Shown here one piece after another: positions 1-8,146 of a DNA stretch of 35,510 nt. Origin of the DNA: Ga0077527 sp021300125 (lineage in GTDB: Bacteria; Pseudomonadota; Gammaproteobacteria; Burkholderiales; SG8-41); NCBI GenBank assembly GCA_046339595.1, contig JBKDUF010000134.1, positions 1 to 35,510 on the forward strand, in the 5' to 3' direction. The notes beneath the pieces were generated by a model that was given only the letters and a program-made list of their open reading frames with translations, was not told the origin of the DNA and did no database searches. The position numbers and the translations under genes were made by a program. The stretch's first letter is position 1. Every line of letters begins with the position of its first letter.

Positions 1-240
1 CGCGGCGATGATCAGCAGCACCACCATCAGGTGCACGTTCATGCCGCCCGCGGCGGCGATGGCGCCGGCGACGAACAGCAGCGAGTCGCCGGGCAGGAAC
101 GGCGTCACCACCAGCCCGGTCTCGCAGAACACGATCAGGAACAGGATCAGGTAGATCCAGGGGCCATAGGCGGCAACCAGCGCCTGCAGGTGCTCGTCGA
201 GGTTGACGAAGAAGTCAACAAAGAGCGCAAAGAGCTCCAT
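1..240 (-). CDS. DedA family membrane protein, N-terminal part (cut by window edge)
   Basis: The reverse complement opens with MELFALFVDFFVNLDEHL and runs off the window after 80 codons without a stop, so the C-terminal part is missing. Visible are a hydrophobic segment at about residues 29-42 (WIYLILFLIVFCETG) and the family signature GLVVTPFLPGDSLLFVAG. In DedA/SNARE-associated proteins this region forms a re-entrant loop in the inner membrane. Family members are linked to undecaprenyl-phosphate or lipid recycling and to membrane potential; which role applies here cannot be told. It starts 7 bp after secF on the same strand, so it probably shares the yajC-secD-secF transcript. The family call is firm; the exact paralogue is not. 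Confidence 0.85.
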   Translation of the reverse strand, partial: MELFALFVDFFVNLDEHLQALVAAYGPWIYLILFLIVFCETGLVVTPFLPGDSLLFVAGAIAAAGGMNVHLMVVLLIIAA

Positions 241-247
241 CGCCGGA

Positions 248-1195
248 TCAGACGGTCGCGCCGTCCTCGGTGGCCGTCTTCGGCTTCTCCGGTTTGACCA
301 GGTCGTCGCGCTTGAGGCCCAGCCACATCAGCAGCGGGCTGCCGACGAGCACCGAGGAGTAAATGCCGAAGCAGATGCCGATGGTCAGCGCCAGCGCGAA
401 ATAGAACAGGGTTTCGCCGCCGAAGATCAACATCGAGCACACCATGAGCTGTGTCGAACCGTGGGTAATGATGGTGCGCGACATGGTCGAGGTGATTGCG
501 GCGTCGATGACATCGGGCACCGAGTGGTTGCGGAACTGGCGGCTGCGGAAATTCTCGCGGATCCGGTCCATCACCACCACCGATTCGTTGACCGAATAGC
601 CGAGGATGGCGAGGATCGCCGCCAGCACCGGCAACGAAAATTCCCAGCCGAACAGCGAGAAACAGCCGAGGATGATCACCACGTCATGCAGGTTGGCGAT
701 GATCGCGGAAACGCCGAACTTCCACTCGAAGCGCAGCGCGAGGTAGCCGACGATGCCCAGCGAAACGAACAGCAGCGCCAGCGCGCCGCTCTCCAGCAGC
801 TCCTTGCCAACCTGCGGCCCGACGAATTCGACGCGCTGCAGGACCACGCCGGGATCCATCTGGCGCAGCTCGGCCATCACCTGCTCCGAGAGCTGGGCGC
901 TGGTCAGCCCCTCCTTCACCGGCAGGCGGATCAGCACGTCGCGCGCAGTGCCGAAATTCTGCACGGCGGGTTCACTGAAACCGAGCTTGATCATGCGTTC
1001 GCGGATCGGGTCCAGTTCAGGCGCCTGCTGGTAAGTCACCTCGATCACGGTGCCGCCGGTGAAGTCGACGCCGAGGTGCAGGCCCTTGGTGGCCAGCGAG
1101 CCCACTGCGACAAAAAAGGTGATCAGCGAGATGATGTTGAAAAACAGCGCATAGCGCATGAAGGGGATGCTTTTACTGATGCGGAAGAATTCCAT
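248..1195 (-). CDS. secF: Protein translocase subunit SecF
   Basis: A 315-residue inner-membrane protein and partner of SecD in the accessory complex that uses the proton-motive force to help pull proteins through SecYEG. Residues 1-35 hold the first membrane segment (YALFFNIISLITFFVAVGSL). The periplasmic-domain signature GVDFTGGTVIEV follows at about 42-53. Five more membrane segments fill the second half, with the conserved GYSVNESVVVMDRIRENFR stretch that lies near the proton path in this family. Length matches the usual ~310-320 residues. The ATG at 1195 follows the secD stop by 10 bp, the normal secD-secF arrangement. A short charged tail rich in Lys and Glu ends the protein. Confidence 0.97.
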   Translation of the reverse strand: MEFFRISKSIPFMRYALFFNIISLITFFVAVGSLATKGLHLGVDFTGGTVIEVTYQQAPELDPIRERMIKLGFSEPAVQNFGTARDVLIRLPVKEGLTSAQLSEQVMAELRQMDPGVVLQRVEFVGPQVGKELLESGALALLFVSLGIVGYLALRFEWKFGVSAIIANLHDVVIILGCFSLFGWEFSLPVLAAILAILGYSVNESVVVMDRIRENFRSRQFRNHSVPDVIDAAITSTMSRTIITHGSTQLMVCSMLIFGGETLFYFALALTIGICFGIYSSVLVGSPLLMWLGLKRDDLVKPEKPKTATEDGATV

Positions 1196-1205
1196 CGCGA
1201 TCCCC

Positions 1206-3062
1206 TTATTTCGGTGCCGCCGGCTTCCACACCTGCCCGATCGAGATGCGGTCGAGCCTGCGGCGGTTACCGTAGTAGAAATTGACGATGCCGCGCGAGA
1301 CCATCACCGCGCTGAACATCGAGGTCAGGATGCCAAGGCAATGCACCACGGCGAAGCCGCGCACCGGGCCGGAGCCGAACCAGAACAATGCAATGCCGGC
1401 GATCAGTGTCGTAATGTTGGAGTCAAGGATGGTCGCCCACGCCCGCTCGTAACCCGAGTGCAGTGCCGCCTGCGGCGTCATGCCGTTGCGCAACTCCTCG
1501 CGGATGCGCTCGTTGATCAGCACGTTGGCGTCGATCGCCATGCCCAGCGCCAGCGCGATCGCGGCGATGCCGGGCAGGGTCAGCGTTGCCTGCAGCATCG
1601 ACAGCAGCGCGATCAGGAACAGCAGGTTGGCGCCGAGGGCGACAATCGAGATCACGCCCATGCCGGCATAGTAAACGACCATGAATACCGCGATCGCGGC
1701 AAAACCCATCCACATCGACTGGAAGCCGATCTCGATGTTCTCCGCGCCAAGCGAAGGGCCGACGGTGCGCTCTTCGATGATTTCCATCGGCGCCGCGAGT
1801 GCTCCGGCGCGCAGCAGCAGCGCGACGTCCTTCGCCTCCTGCGTGGTCATGCGGCCGCTGATCTGCACACGGCCGCCGCCGATTTCGGTGCGGATCACCG
1901 GCGCGGTCACCACTTCGCCCTTGCCGCGCTCGAATAGCAGGATGGCCATGCGCTTGCCGACGTTCTCGCGGGTGACCTGCTGGAAGATGCGCGCGCCGGT
2001 GCCGTCGAGGTTCAGGTGCACCGCCGGCTCGCCGGTCTGGCCGTCGAAGCCGGGCTGGGCGTCGTTGATGCGCTCGCCGGTGAGCACGACCTGCTTTTTC
2101 ACCAGCACCGGCTGGCCGTTGCGCTCGTAATACAGCTCGGCGCCGAACGGCGCCTGGCCCGATTTCGCCTCTTGCAGCGCGCCCGGCGTCATCCGCTCCT
2201 CGTCGACCATACGGATCTCGAGGGTCGCGGTGCGGCCGAGGATGTCCTTGGCCTTGGCGGTGTCCTGCACCCCGGGCAGCTGCACCACCACGCGGTCGGC
2301 GCCCTGCTGCTGGATGATCGGCTCGGCCACGCCAAGTTCATTGACGCGGTTGCGCAGCGTGTTGATGTTCTGCAGCAGCGCGAATTCCTGGGTCTTGCGC
2401 TGGGCCTCGATCTTCAGCGTGCCGTTGATGCGGAATTCGCCGCCGCCCTCGGTTGCCTTCAGGTCAAGATCCGGCACTTCCTTGGCAATGAGGCCAAGCG
2501 CCTTGTCGCGCTGGGCCTCGTCGCGGAAGCGAATGGTCAAGGCCTGGCCCTCGCGCGACAGCCCGGCGTGCTGGATGCGCTGCTCGCGCAGCAGGGCGCG
2601 CAGGTCGTTGGTGTACGCCTCGACTTTCTTGCCCAGGGCAGCCTTCATGTCCACCTGCAGCAGGAAGTGCACGCCGCCGCGCAGGTCAAGGCCCAGGTAC
2701 ATCGGCAGCGCGCCGATCGAGGCCAGCCACTGCGGGCTCCTCGACAGCAGGTTCAGCGCCACCACGTAATCCTCGCCCAGGGCGGACTGGATCGCGTCCT
2801 TGGCCTTGATCTGGTCCTCGGTGCCCGAGAAGCGTGCCTTGACGCTGGTCGAGTCGAGGGCAATGCCCTCGGTCTCCAGCCCGGTCTTTTTCACGATCTC
2901 CTCGACCCGTCCCATCAGCGCGGCGTCCGCCTTCAGGTTGCTGCGCAGCGGGGAGACCTGGACCGCAGGCACCTCGCCGAAGAAATTGGGCAGGGTGTAG
3001 AGAAAACCGATCACCACCGCGGCAGCGATCAACAGGTATTTCCACAGGGGATAGCGGTTCAT
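1206..3062 (-). CDS. secD: Protein translocase subunit SecD
   Basis: A 618-residue inner-membrane translocase subunit. Membrane segment 1 is at about residues 8-27. The P1-head signature LGLDLRGGVHFLL follows at about 123-135, then the large periplasmic domain. The C-terminal third has five membrane segments, including GMAIDANVLINERIREE, where the membrane-embedded aspartate of the family is required for proton-driven export. Length agrees with E. coli SecD. It lies between yajC (64 bp upstream) and secF (10 bp downstream) on the same strand, the classical operon order. Nothing is broken or missing. Confidence 0.98.
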   Translation of the reverse strand: MNRYPLWKYLLIAAAVVIGFLYTLPNFFGEVPAVQVSPLRSNLKADAALMGRVEEIVKKTGLETEGIALDSTSVKARFSGTEDQIKAKDAIQSALGEDYVVALNLLSRSPQWLASIGALPMYLGLDLRGGVHFLLQVDMKAALGKKVEAYTNDLRALLREQRIQHAGLSREGQALTIRFRDEAQRDKALGLIAKEVPDLDLKATEGGGEFRINGTLKIEAQRKTQEFALLQNINTLRNRVNELGVAEPIIQQQGADRVVVQLPGVQDTAKAKDILGRTATLEIRMVDEERMTPGALQEAKSGQAPFGAELYYERNGQPVLVKKQVVLTGERINDAQPGFDGQTGEPAVHLNLDGTGARIFQQVTRENVGKRMAILLFERGKGEVVTAPVIRTEIGGGRVQISGRMTTQEAKDVALLLRAGALAAPMEIIEERTVGPSLGAENIEIGFQSMWMGFAAIAVFMVVYYAGMGVISIVALGANLLFLIALLSMLQATLTLPGIAAIALALGMAIDANVLINERIREELRNGMTPQAALHSGYERAWATILDSNITTLIAGIALFWFGSGPVRGFAVVHCLGILTSMFSAVMVSRGIVNFYYGNRRRLDRISIGQVWKPAAPK

Positions 3063-3126
3063 GGCGTGGCCGGTGGCTGCAGGAAAGGAGCGCCGGGGAA
3101 AGACCCGGCGCCGCCGTCAGGCGCGA

Positions 3127-3456
3127 TTACTCGATCGTCTTCAGCGTGCCCTTGGGCAGCACGACCTGGATCGAGTGGCGCTGGATCACGATTTCGGCGT
3201 TCTCGGACACCGACACCTTGGCGTACTGCGCGTCGACATGGGTGATGCGGCCGAGGATGCCGCCGGCGGTGACCACCTCGTCGCCCTTCTGCAGGGCATC
3301 GACCATCGCCTTGTGCTCCTTGGCGCGCTTCATCTGCGGCCGGATCATCAGGAAATAAAGCACTGCGAACATCGCCAGGATCAGCAGCATGCTTTCGATG
3401 CCGCCGCCCTGCGAGCCGGCGGCTGGGGCCTGGGCCCAGGCGGGACTGATCAACAC
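3127..3456 (-). CDS. yajC: Preprotein translocase subunit YajC
   Basis: A 109-residue single-pass membrane protein of the SecDF-YajC complex. One membrane helix is at about residues 22-40 (SMLLILAMFAVLYFLMIRP), followed by the RPQMKRAKEH basic stop-transfer and a cytoplasmic domain with GDEVVTAGGILGRI, the family hallmark. The start is a GTG at 3454-3456, supported by a strong Shine-Dalgarno sequence (GGAGG, six bases upstream). No ATG lies nearby in frame until residue 23. It is the first gene of the yajC-secD-secF run, 95 bp downstream of tgt. That gap contains an A+T-rich inverted repeat (TTAAAA-7-TTTTAA) of unknown meaning. Confidence 0.96.
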   Translation of the reverse strand: MLISPAWAQAPAAGSQGGGIESMLLILAMFAVLYFLMIRPQMKRAKEHKAMVDALQKGDEVVTAGGILGRITHVDAQYAKVSVSENAEIVIQRHSIQVVLPKGTLKTIE

Positions 3457-3551
3457 GTGAAACCTCCGTTGTAGTTAGTGGTGCAGCACGGGCGGGCGCA
3501 TCCGCATACGGCCCAGCCCAAAGCGCGCATTTAAAACGTTGTATTTTAACA

Positions 3552-4652
3552 TCATTCCGCTTCGCGGTCGGCGCCGTGCCGGGCCACGAAATCGGCCAGC
3601 CGCCCCGCGGCGATGGCCTCGCGCAACCCGCCCATCAGCTCCTGGTAGTAATGCAGGTTGTGCAGGGTATTGAGTCGCGCACCGAGCATTTCGTTCACCC
3701 GCTGCAGGTGGTGCAGGTAGGCGCGGGTGAAGTGGCGGCAGGTATAACAGGCACAGTCCGGATCCAGCGGCGACAGGTCGTCGCGGTAGCGGGCGTTGCG
3801 CAGCTTGATCACCCCGTGCCGGGTATAGAGCCAGCCGTTGCGGGCATTGCGGGTCGGCAGCACGCAGTCGAACATGTCGATGCCGGCGCTGACCGCAGCC
3901 ATGATGTCCGCCGGCGTGCCCACCCCCATCAGGTAGCGCGGCCGGTCCGCCGGCAGCCGCGGCGCGGTGTGGCGCAGGATGCGCAGCATGTCGGCTTTGG
4001 GTTCGCCCACCGAAAGGCCGCCGATGGCGTAGCCGTCGAAGCCGATGGTGGTCAGTTCGCGCAGCGACTCGTCGCGCAGGTCCTCGTACATGCCGCCCTG
4101 GACGATGCCGAACAGCGCGTTGGCATTGCCGGCGTGCGCCGCCTTGCTGCGAGCGGCCCAGCGCATCGACAGGCGCATCGAATCCCGCGCCTGCTCATGC
4201 GTCGCCGGATGCGGTGTACATTCATCGAAGGCCATCACGATGTCGGAATTGAGCACGCGCTGGATGCGCATGGACTCCTCCGGTGTCAGGAAGCAGGCGT
4301 CGCCGTTGACCGGCGACTGGAATTTCACGCCCTCTTCGCTGATCTTGCGCAGCTCGCCCAGGCTGAACACCTGGAAGCCGCCGGAGTCGGTGAGGATCGG
4401 GCCGTCCCAGCCGATGAAGCGGTGCAATCCGCCATGCGCGCCGATGACCTCTAGCCCCGGCCGCAGCCACAGGTGAAACGTATTGCCGAGGATGATCTGC
4501 GCGCCGAGGCCGCGCACCTCCTGCGGGCTCATGCCCTTCACCGCGCCGTAGGTGCCCACCGGCATGAAGGCCGGGGTGTCGATGGCCCCGTGCGCGGTCT
4601 CGAGCACGCTGCGGCGCGCCGCACCGTCCACCGCCTTGACGCTGAACCTCAT
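3552..4652 (-). CDS. tgt: tRNA-guanine transglycosylase (queuine tRNA-ribosyltransferase)
   Basis: A 366-residue TIM-barrel enzyme that exchanges guanine 34 in GUN-anticodon tRNAs for preQ1, the base-insertion step of queuosine synthesis. Catalytic features are visible: TDSGGFQ with Asp89 (general base in the family), FGIVQGG around 181-187, and the nucleophile region FDCVLPTRNARNG with Asp262. The zinc site CACYTCRHF supplies Cys300, Cys302 and Cys305, with His331 as fourth ligand. Residue spacing matches the E. coli enzyme with an offset of two. Its start overlaps the end of queA by 4 bp (ATGA), implying translational coupling. queA makes the next modification of the inserted base. Confidence 0.98.
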   Translation of the reverse strand: MRFSVKAVDGAARRSVLETAHGAIDTPAFMPVGTYGAVKGMSPQEVRGLGAQIILGNTFHLWLRPGLEVIGAHGGLHRFIGWDGPILTDSGGFQVFSLGELRKISEEGVKFQSPVNGDACFLTPEESMRIQRVLNSDIVMAFDECTPHPATHEQARDSMRLSMRWAARSKAAHAGNANALFGIVQGGMYEDLRDESLRELTTIGFDGYAIGGLSVGEPKADMLRILRHTAPRLPADRPRYLMGVGTPADIMAAVSAGIDMFDCVLPTRNARNGWLYTRHGVIKLRNARYRDDLSPLDPDCACYTCRHFTRAYLHHLQRVNEMLGARLNTLHNLHYYQELMGGLREAIAAGRLADFVARHGADREAE

Positions 4653-5683
4653 GCCGCCTGCGGCGCGCGTTCGAGCAGCATCGCATCCCCGTAGCTGAAA
4701 AAGCGGTAGCGCTGCGCCACCGCATGGGCATAGGCGCGGCGGATGTTGTCGATGCCGGCAAACGCCGACACCAGCATCAGCAGTGTCGACTTCGGCAGGT
4801 GGAAATTGGTGACCAGCGCGTCAACAATTCGGAAGCGGTATCCGGGGGTCACGAACAGCGCGGTCTCGGCGGCGCCGGCACGCAGCACGCCGCCGGCTGC
4901 GGCCGATTCCAGTGCGCGCAGGCTGGTGGTGCCCACCGCCACCACGCGGCCGCCGCGCGTACGCGCAGCCTCGATCGCGGCCACCGTTTCCGGCGACAGG
5001 CTGTAGCACTCGCTGTGCATGCGGTGTTCGGCGATGTTCTGCACGCGTACCGGCTGGAAGGTGCCCGCGCCGACATGCAGCGTCAGGAACGCGGTGTCCA
5101 CGCCCTGCGCGCGCAGCGCGTCGAGCAGCGCCTCGTCGAAATGCAGGCCGGCGGTGGGGGCGGCAACCGCGCCGGGATTCTTCGCGTACACGGTCTGGTA
5201 ACGCGATTCGTCCGCCGCGTCCGCGGCATGCCCGATGTAGGGCGGCAGCGGCACTGCGCCATGGCGCTCGATCTGGGCGAACACATCGTCATCCGGAAAG
5301 GCCAGCCGGTAGAGCTCGCCCTCGCGCGCCACCACTGCCAGTTCAAGGCCGCCGCCGACCCGCAGGCGCATGCCCGGCTTGGGCGCGTGGCTGGCGCGGA
5401 TCTGCGCCAGCGCCTCACGTTCGCCGGTCACCCTTTCGATCAGGATCTCGATCGCACCGCCGCTATCCTTGTGTCCGGTCAGCCTGGCCTTGATCACCCG
5501 GGGATCGTTGAGCACCAGCAGGTCGCCGCCACGCAGCAGCTGCTGGATGTCGGGAAACAGGTGATCCGAGATGCGCCCGCTGGCGCCCTCCAGGTGGAGC
5601 AGCCTGCTTTGCCGCCGCTCGGGCGCCGGCGCCTGCGCAATCAGCTGTTCCGGCAGGTGATAGTCGAAATCATCAAGTTGCAT
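4649..5683 (-). CDS. queA: S-adenosylmethionine:tRNA ribosyltransferase-isomerase
   Basis: A 344-residue enzyme that transfers and isomerises the ribosyl part of SAM onto preQ1-tRNA to give epoxyqueuosine. It begins MQLDDFDYHLPEQLIAQAP and carries the family stretches LLVLNDPRVIKARL, PLPPYIGH, YQTVYAKNPGAVAAPTAGLHF and HLPKSTLLMLVSAFAG. The frame is open far upstream through the tRNA gene, but the family N-terminus fixes the ATG at 5681-5683. There is no Shine-Dalgarno sequence in front of it, and a perfect TATAAT sits only seven bases upstream, so the mRNA may be leaderless. It is the first gene of the queA-tgt pair. Confidence 0.97.
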   Translation of the reverse strand: MQLDDFDYHLPEQLIAQAPAPERRQSRLLHLEGASGRISDHLFPDIQQLLRGGDLLVLNDPRVIKARLTGHKDSGGAIEILIERVTGEREALAQIRASHAPKPGMRLRVGGGLELAVVAREGELYRLAFPDDDVFAQIERHGAVPLPPYIGHAADAADESRYQTVYAKNPGAVAAPTAGLHFDEALLDALRAQGVDTAFLTLHVGAGTFQPVRVQNIAEHRMHSECYSLSPETVAAIEAARTRGGRVVAVGTTSLRALESAAAGGVLRAGAAETALFVTPGYRFRIVDALVTNFHLPKSTLLMLVSAFAGIDNIRRAYAHAVAQRYRFFSYGDAMLLERAPQAA

Positions 5684-5690
5684 CGCGCGG

Positions 5691-5696
5691 ATTATA
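5691..5696 (-). promoter_or_regulatory. -10 element for queA (predicted leaderless transcript)
   Basis: On the minus strand this reads TATAAT, a perfect sigma-70 -10 box, seven bases before the queA ATG. Transcription would therefore begin at or next to the start codon. No good -35 box is present 16-18 bases upstream; the sequence there is C-rich. The -10 match is seen directly; promoter activity is inferred. Confidence 0.5.
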
Positions 5697-5740
5697 CGGA
5701 GGGTTGAGCGGAGGGTTGGGCCCGGCAACGCGGCGCGAGG

Positions 5741-5770
5741 TTGCCGCAGCAGCGGCGTTTGGCAGATAAT
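5741..5770 (+). promoter_or_regulatory. Sigma-70 promoter for tRNA-Leu
   Basis: TTGCCG (5741-5746) and GATAAT (5765-5770) are separated by 18 bases. The first base of mature tRNA-Leu lies 11 bases past the -10 box, so the transcript would start only a few bases upstream of the tRNA 5' end. Each hexamer matches four or five of six consensus bases. Confidence 0.6.
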
Positions 5771-5780
5771 CACCGGCCGT

Positions 5781-5865
5781 GCCCCGGTGGTGGAACTGGT
5801 AGACGCGCCGGACTCAAAATCCGGTGCCGCAAGGCGTGTCGGTTCGAGTCCGACCCGGGGCACCA
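5781..5865 (+). tRNA. tRNA-Leu, anticodon CAA
   Basis: This 85-base class II tRNA folds cleanly. The acceptor stem pairs GCCCCGG (5781-5787) with CCGGGGC (5855-5861). The anticodon stem pairs CCGGA with TCCGG around the loop CTCAAAA, giving anticodon CAA (reads UUG). A short variable arm (TGCCGCAAGGCGT) is typical of tRNA-Leu, and the T arm GTCGG-TTCGAGT-CCGAC is regular. The terminal CCA is encoded (5863-5865). It stands alone between divergent queA and the crotonase gene. Confidence 0.97.
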
Positions 5866-5954
5866 TCCGATACCCGCCGCCGTGCCAGCCGCTGCGGTGC
5901 AACCCGCAGCATTCATTCAAGCCCCCTTCATTCGAGCAACCCACGGAACAACCC

Positions 5955-6737
5955 ATGAGCGAACCTGAAATCGACGTCACCATCGAAGGCCATGTCGCGA
6001 CGGTGGAACTGCGCCGCCCGCCCAACAACTTCCTCGATGTCGAACTGATCGGAGAACTGGCCACCGCGCTGGAAACGCTGGACCGCGACAGCCAGGTGCG
6101 CGCGGTCGTGCTGGCTGCAGCGGGCAAACATTTCTGCGCCGGCGCCAACCTGAAAAAACGCGTTGACGACGAGGCAGCAGGCCAAAAGCAGGTGGCCACG
6201 CCGCGCCACCTTTATCATGAAGCGCAGCGCCTGGTGCTGACCAAAAAACCGATTGTTGCAGCAGTGCAGGGCAGCGCCATCGGCGCCGGCCTCGGCCTTG
6301 CGCTGGTCGCCGATTTCCGCGTCACCTGCAAGGAGGCGCGGCTGGCCGCGAACTTCACCGCGATGGGTTACCACCCGGGTTTCGGCATGACGGTGACGCT
6401 GCCGCGCCTTGTCGGCCACCAGACCGCAAAGTGGCTGTTCCTGACCGGCAAGCGCGTGCCCGGGGATGAAGCCGTGGCGATGGGACTGGCCGACCGGCTG
6501 GTGGCGCAGGAAGACGTGCGCAGGGCCGCGCAGGAGATGGCCGCCGAGGTGGCGAAATGCGGTCCGCTGGCGGTGCAGTCCACGCGCGAGACGCTCAACG
6601 GCGATCTCTACGCCGCATTCCGCGCCGCAACCGAACGCGAGGCCTTCATCCAGATGATGCTGCGCGAGACCAACGACTTCAAGGAAGGCGTCCGGGCCGG
6701 TTTTGACCGCCGAGACCCGGTATTCACCGGCAGCTGA
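5955..6737 (+). CDS. Crotonase-superfamily protein (enoyl-CoA hydratase/isomerase fold)
   Basis: A 260-residue crotonase-fold protein with the acyl-CoA binding stretch VVLAAAGKHFCAGANLK (51-67), the oxyanion-hole region VQGSAIGAGLGLALVADFRV (104-123) and a C-terminal trimerisation helix. The fold binds acyl-CoA thioesters. In true hydratases two glutamates do the catalysis (Glu144 and Glu164 in the rat enzyme). By alignment by eye these positions are Gly114 and Phe134 here, so water addition to an enoyl-CoA in the usual way looks unlikely. An isomerase, hydrolase or other crotonase activity is more plausible; the substrate is unknown. The ATG at 5955 matches the family N-terminus; the frame upstream only reads through the tRNA. 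The next gene follows by 23 bp. Confidence 0.85.
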   Translation: MSEPEIDVTIEGHVATVELRRPPNNFLDVELIGELATALETLDRDSQVRAVVLAAAGKHFCAGANLKKRVDDEAAGQKQVATPRHLYHEAQRLVLTKKPIVAAVQGSAIGAGLGLALVADFRVTCKEARLAANFTAMGYHPGFGMTVTLPRLVGHQTAKWLFLTGKRVPGDEAVAMGLADRLVAQEDVRRAAQEMAAEVAKCGPLAVQSTRETLNGDLYAAFRAATEREAFIQMMLRETNDFKEGVRAGFDRRDPVFTGS

Positions 6738-6760
6738 GCCCGGAGAAACGGGAGCGCACC

Positions 6761-7294
6761 ATGGCAGGGTCGGCGGCGCAGCGCATCGAGATCCGCATCC
6801 AGGAGTTGTCGCAGCTGTTCAACTCGATGGACCCGACGCCCTTCCACCACCAGGATCTCGATCCCGATGCCGAGGAATTCATCGTCAGCTGGGCCCAGGA
6901 GCACCCGCGCGAGGGCGAGTTCGAGATCCTGATCCATGTCGCCGCCGGTGGCGCCTCCGGCAGAGAGGGCGAGGTTGGCGAGGCCTTCGCCAACTATTTC
7001 AGCTACCGCGCCGACCACACGCGGCGCGAATTCCGCCAGCTGATGCAGCGCGGGCGCGACAGCCTGTTCATCGGACTGGCCTTCCTGACCGCCTGCCTGC
7101 TCGCCGCAGAGCAGGTCGGGCGAATCAGCGAGGGTTCGTTCGGCTCGATCCTGCGCGAAAGCGTGATCATCGGCGGCTGGGTCGCGGTGTGGCGGCCGCT
7201 GGAGCTCTTCCTCGACGACTGGGGGCCGCTGGCGAGGCGGCAGCGCATGTTCGACAAGCTGGCGCGCGCGCGGGTCAGCCTGGCCACGGCCTGA
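6761..7294 (+). CDS. Conserved hypothetical membrane protein
   Basis: A 177-residue protein of unknown function. The first 100 residues are soluble and acidic, with an Asp/Pro-rich part (FNSMDPTPFHHQDLDPDAEE) that predicts a cytoplasmic or peripheral domain. Two hydrophobic helices follow at about 105-123 (SLFIGLAFLTACLLAAEQV) and 137-155, and then a basic tail. The start has a good Shine-Dalgarno sequence (GGGAG, six bases before ATG). It is 23 bp downstream of the crotonase gene and probably co-transcribed; its end faces panC only 18 bp away. The topology suggests a helical-hairpin membrane anchor with both ends in the cytoplasm. I do not recognise a named family. Confidence 0.75.
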   Translation: MAGSAAQRIEIRIQELSQLFNSMDPTPFHHQDLDPDAEEFIVSWAQEHPREGEFEILIHVAAGGASGREGEVGEAFANYFSYRADHTRREFRQLMQRGRDSLFIGLAFLTACLLAAEQVGRISEGSFGSILRESVIIGGWVAVWRPLELFLDDWGPLARRQRMFDKLARARVSLATA

Positions 7295-7317
7295 GCACGG
7301 CGGGCAGCCGGCTCAGG
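7290..7317. terminator. Candidate hairpin shared by convergent genes
   Basis: CCTGAGC (7290-7296) pairs with GCTCAGG (7311-7317), and an inner CGG/CCG pairing shortens the loop. The hairpin contains the stop codons of both the upstream membrane-protein gene and convergent panC. There is no T-tract on either strand, so it is at best a weak intrinsic terminator or an mRNA 3'-end stabiliser. Confidence 0.3.
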
Positions 7318-8146
7318 GCACGGTGACTTCGACGTTGTCGATCAGACGCGTCTTGCCCAGACGCGCGGCGGCAAGGATCACCAGTTCGCGCTCACCGTTG
7401 GCCGGCGGCTGCAGGTCGGTCCTGCGCCGCACCGCAACGTAATCGGGCTTCCAGCCGTGCTTGGCCAGTTCGGCCATCGCCGCCAGTTCAATGCGCTGGT
7501 AATCCCGCGCGCCCATCGCGACCTCGCCCCTGGCATTGCGCAGGACGCGGTAAAGCCGCGGCGCCTCCTGGCGTTCGGCCGGGCTCAGATAGGAATTGCG
7601 GGAGGACAGCGCTAGGCCGTCCTCGGCGCGCACCGTCTCGGCAAGGATCAATTCGATCGGCAGCGCGAACTGGCGCACCATGTTCGACAGCACCAGGCAC
7701 TGCTGGTAATCCTTCTTGCCGAAAATCGCCGCGTGCGGGCCGACCATGTTGAACAGCTTGAGCACCACGGTCGCCACGCCGCGGAAATGCCCGGGCCTCG
7801 CGCCGCCATCGAGGATGTGCTGCAGGTCCGAGGGCTCGACGACATAAGTCTGGGGCTCCGGGTAGATCTCCTTTTCGTCCGGCGCGAACACCACGTCCAC
7901 GCCGGCATTGCGCAGGCGTTCGCAGTCGGCCTCGAAAGTACGCGGATAACGGTCAAAATCCTCGCGCGGCCCGAACTGCAGGCGGTTGACGAAAATGCTG
8001 ACCACCGTGCAAGCCGCCCGCGGTTTGGCGATGCGCATCAGTTCGATGTGGCCTTCGTGCAGGTTGCCCATGGTCGGCACGAACACGTTGTTCGGTTCGC
8101 GGCGCAGGCGCTCGCGCAGTTCGGCTACGGAGTGGATGACGTCCAT
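7313..8146 (-). CDS. panC: Pantothenate synthetase (pantoate-beta-alanine ligase)
   Basis: A 277-residue cytoplasmic enzyme that joins pantoate and beta-alanine with ATP to give pantothenate. The nucleotidyltransferase HIGH-like motif PTMGNLHEGH is at residues 24-33. FGKKDYQQ and LALSSRNSYLS (the KMSKS-equivalent loop) follow, and the C-terminal part has KPDYVAVRR. The ATG at 8146 gives the family N-terminus MDVIHSVAELR; the frame extends upstream but without family sequence. It lies 136 bp downstream of panB on the same strand. That gap holds a tandem CTGTATTG pair and a TACAAT box on the minus strand, so panC may also have its own promoter. Confidence 0.97.
   Translation of the reverse strand: MDVIHSVAELRERLRREPNNVFVPTMGNLHEGHIELMRIAKPRAACTVVSIFVNRLQFGPREDFDRYPRTFEADCERLRNAGVDVVFAPDEKEIYPEPQTYVVEPSDLQHILDGGARPGHFRGVATVVLKLFNMVGPHAAIFGKKDYQQCLVLSNMVRQFALPIELILAETVRAEDGLALSSRNSYLSPAERQEAPRLYRVLRNARGEVAMGARDYQRIELAAMAELAKHGWKPDYVAVRRRTDLQPPANGERELVILAAARLGKTRLIDNVEVTVP

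Noticed and set aside
203..1285. Long plus-strand frame of 360 codons opposite secF
   Set aside because: Low-complexity His/Gln/Ala-rich translation typical of the antisense of a G+C-rich gene; secF on the minus strand is certain.
2016..3245. Plus-strand frame of 409 codons opposite secD
   Set aside because: Antisense shadow with no domain; secD is intact.
5781..5865. tRNA locus as an integration (att) site of a mobile element
   Set aside because: No integrase, no repeated tRNA 3' end downstream, and ordinary genes on both sides.
5684..6199. Upstream extension of the queA frame through the tRNA-Leu gene
   Set aside because: It reads across a well-folded tRNA on the other strand and lacks family sequence.
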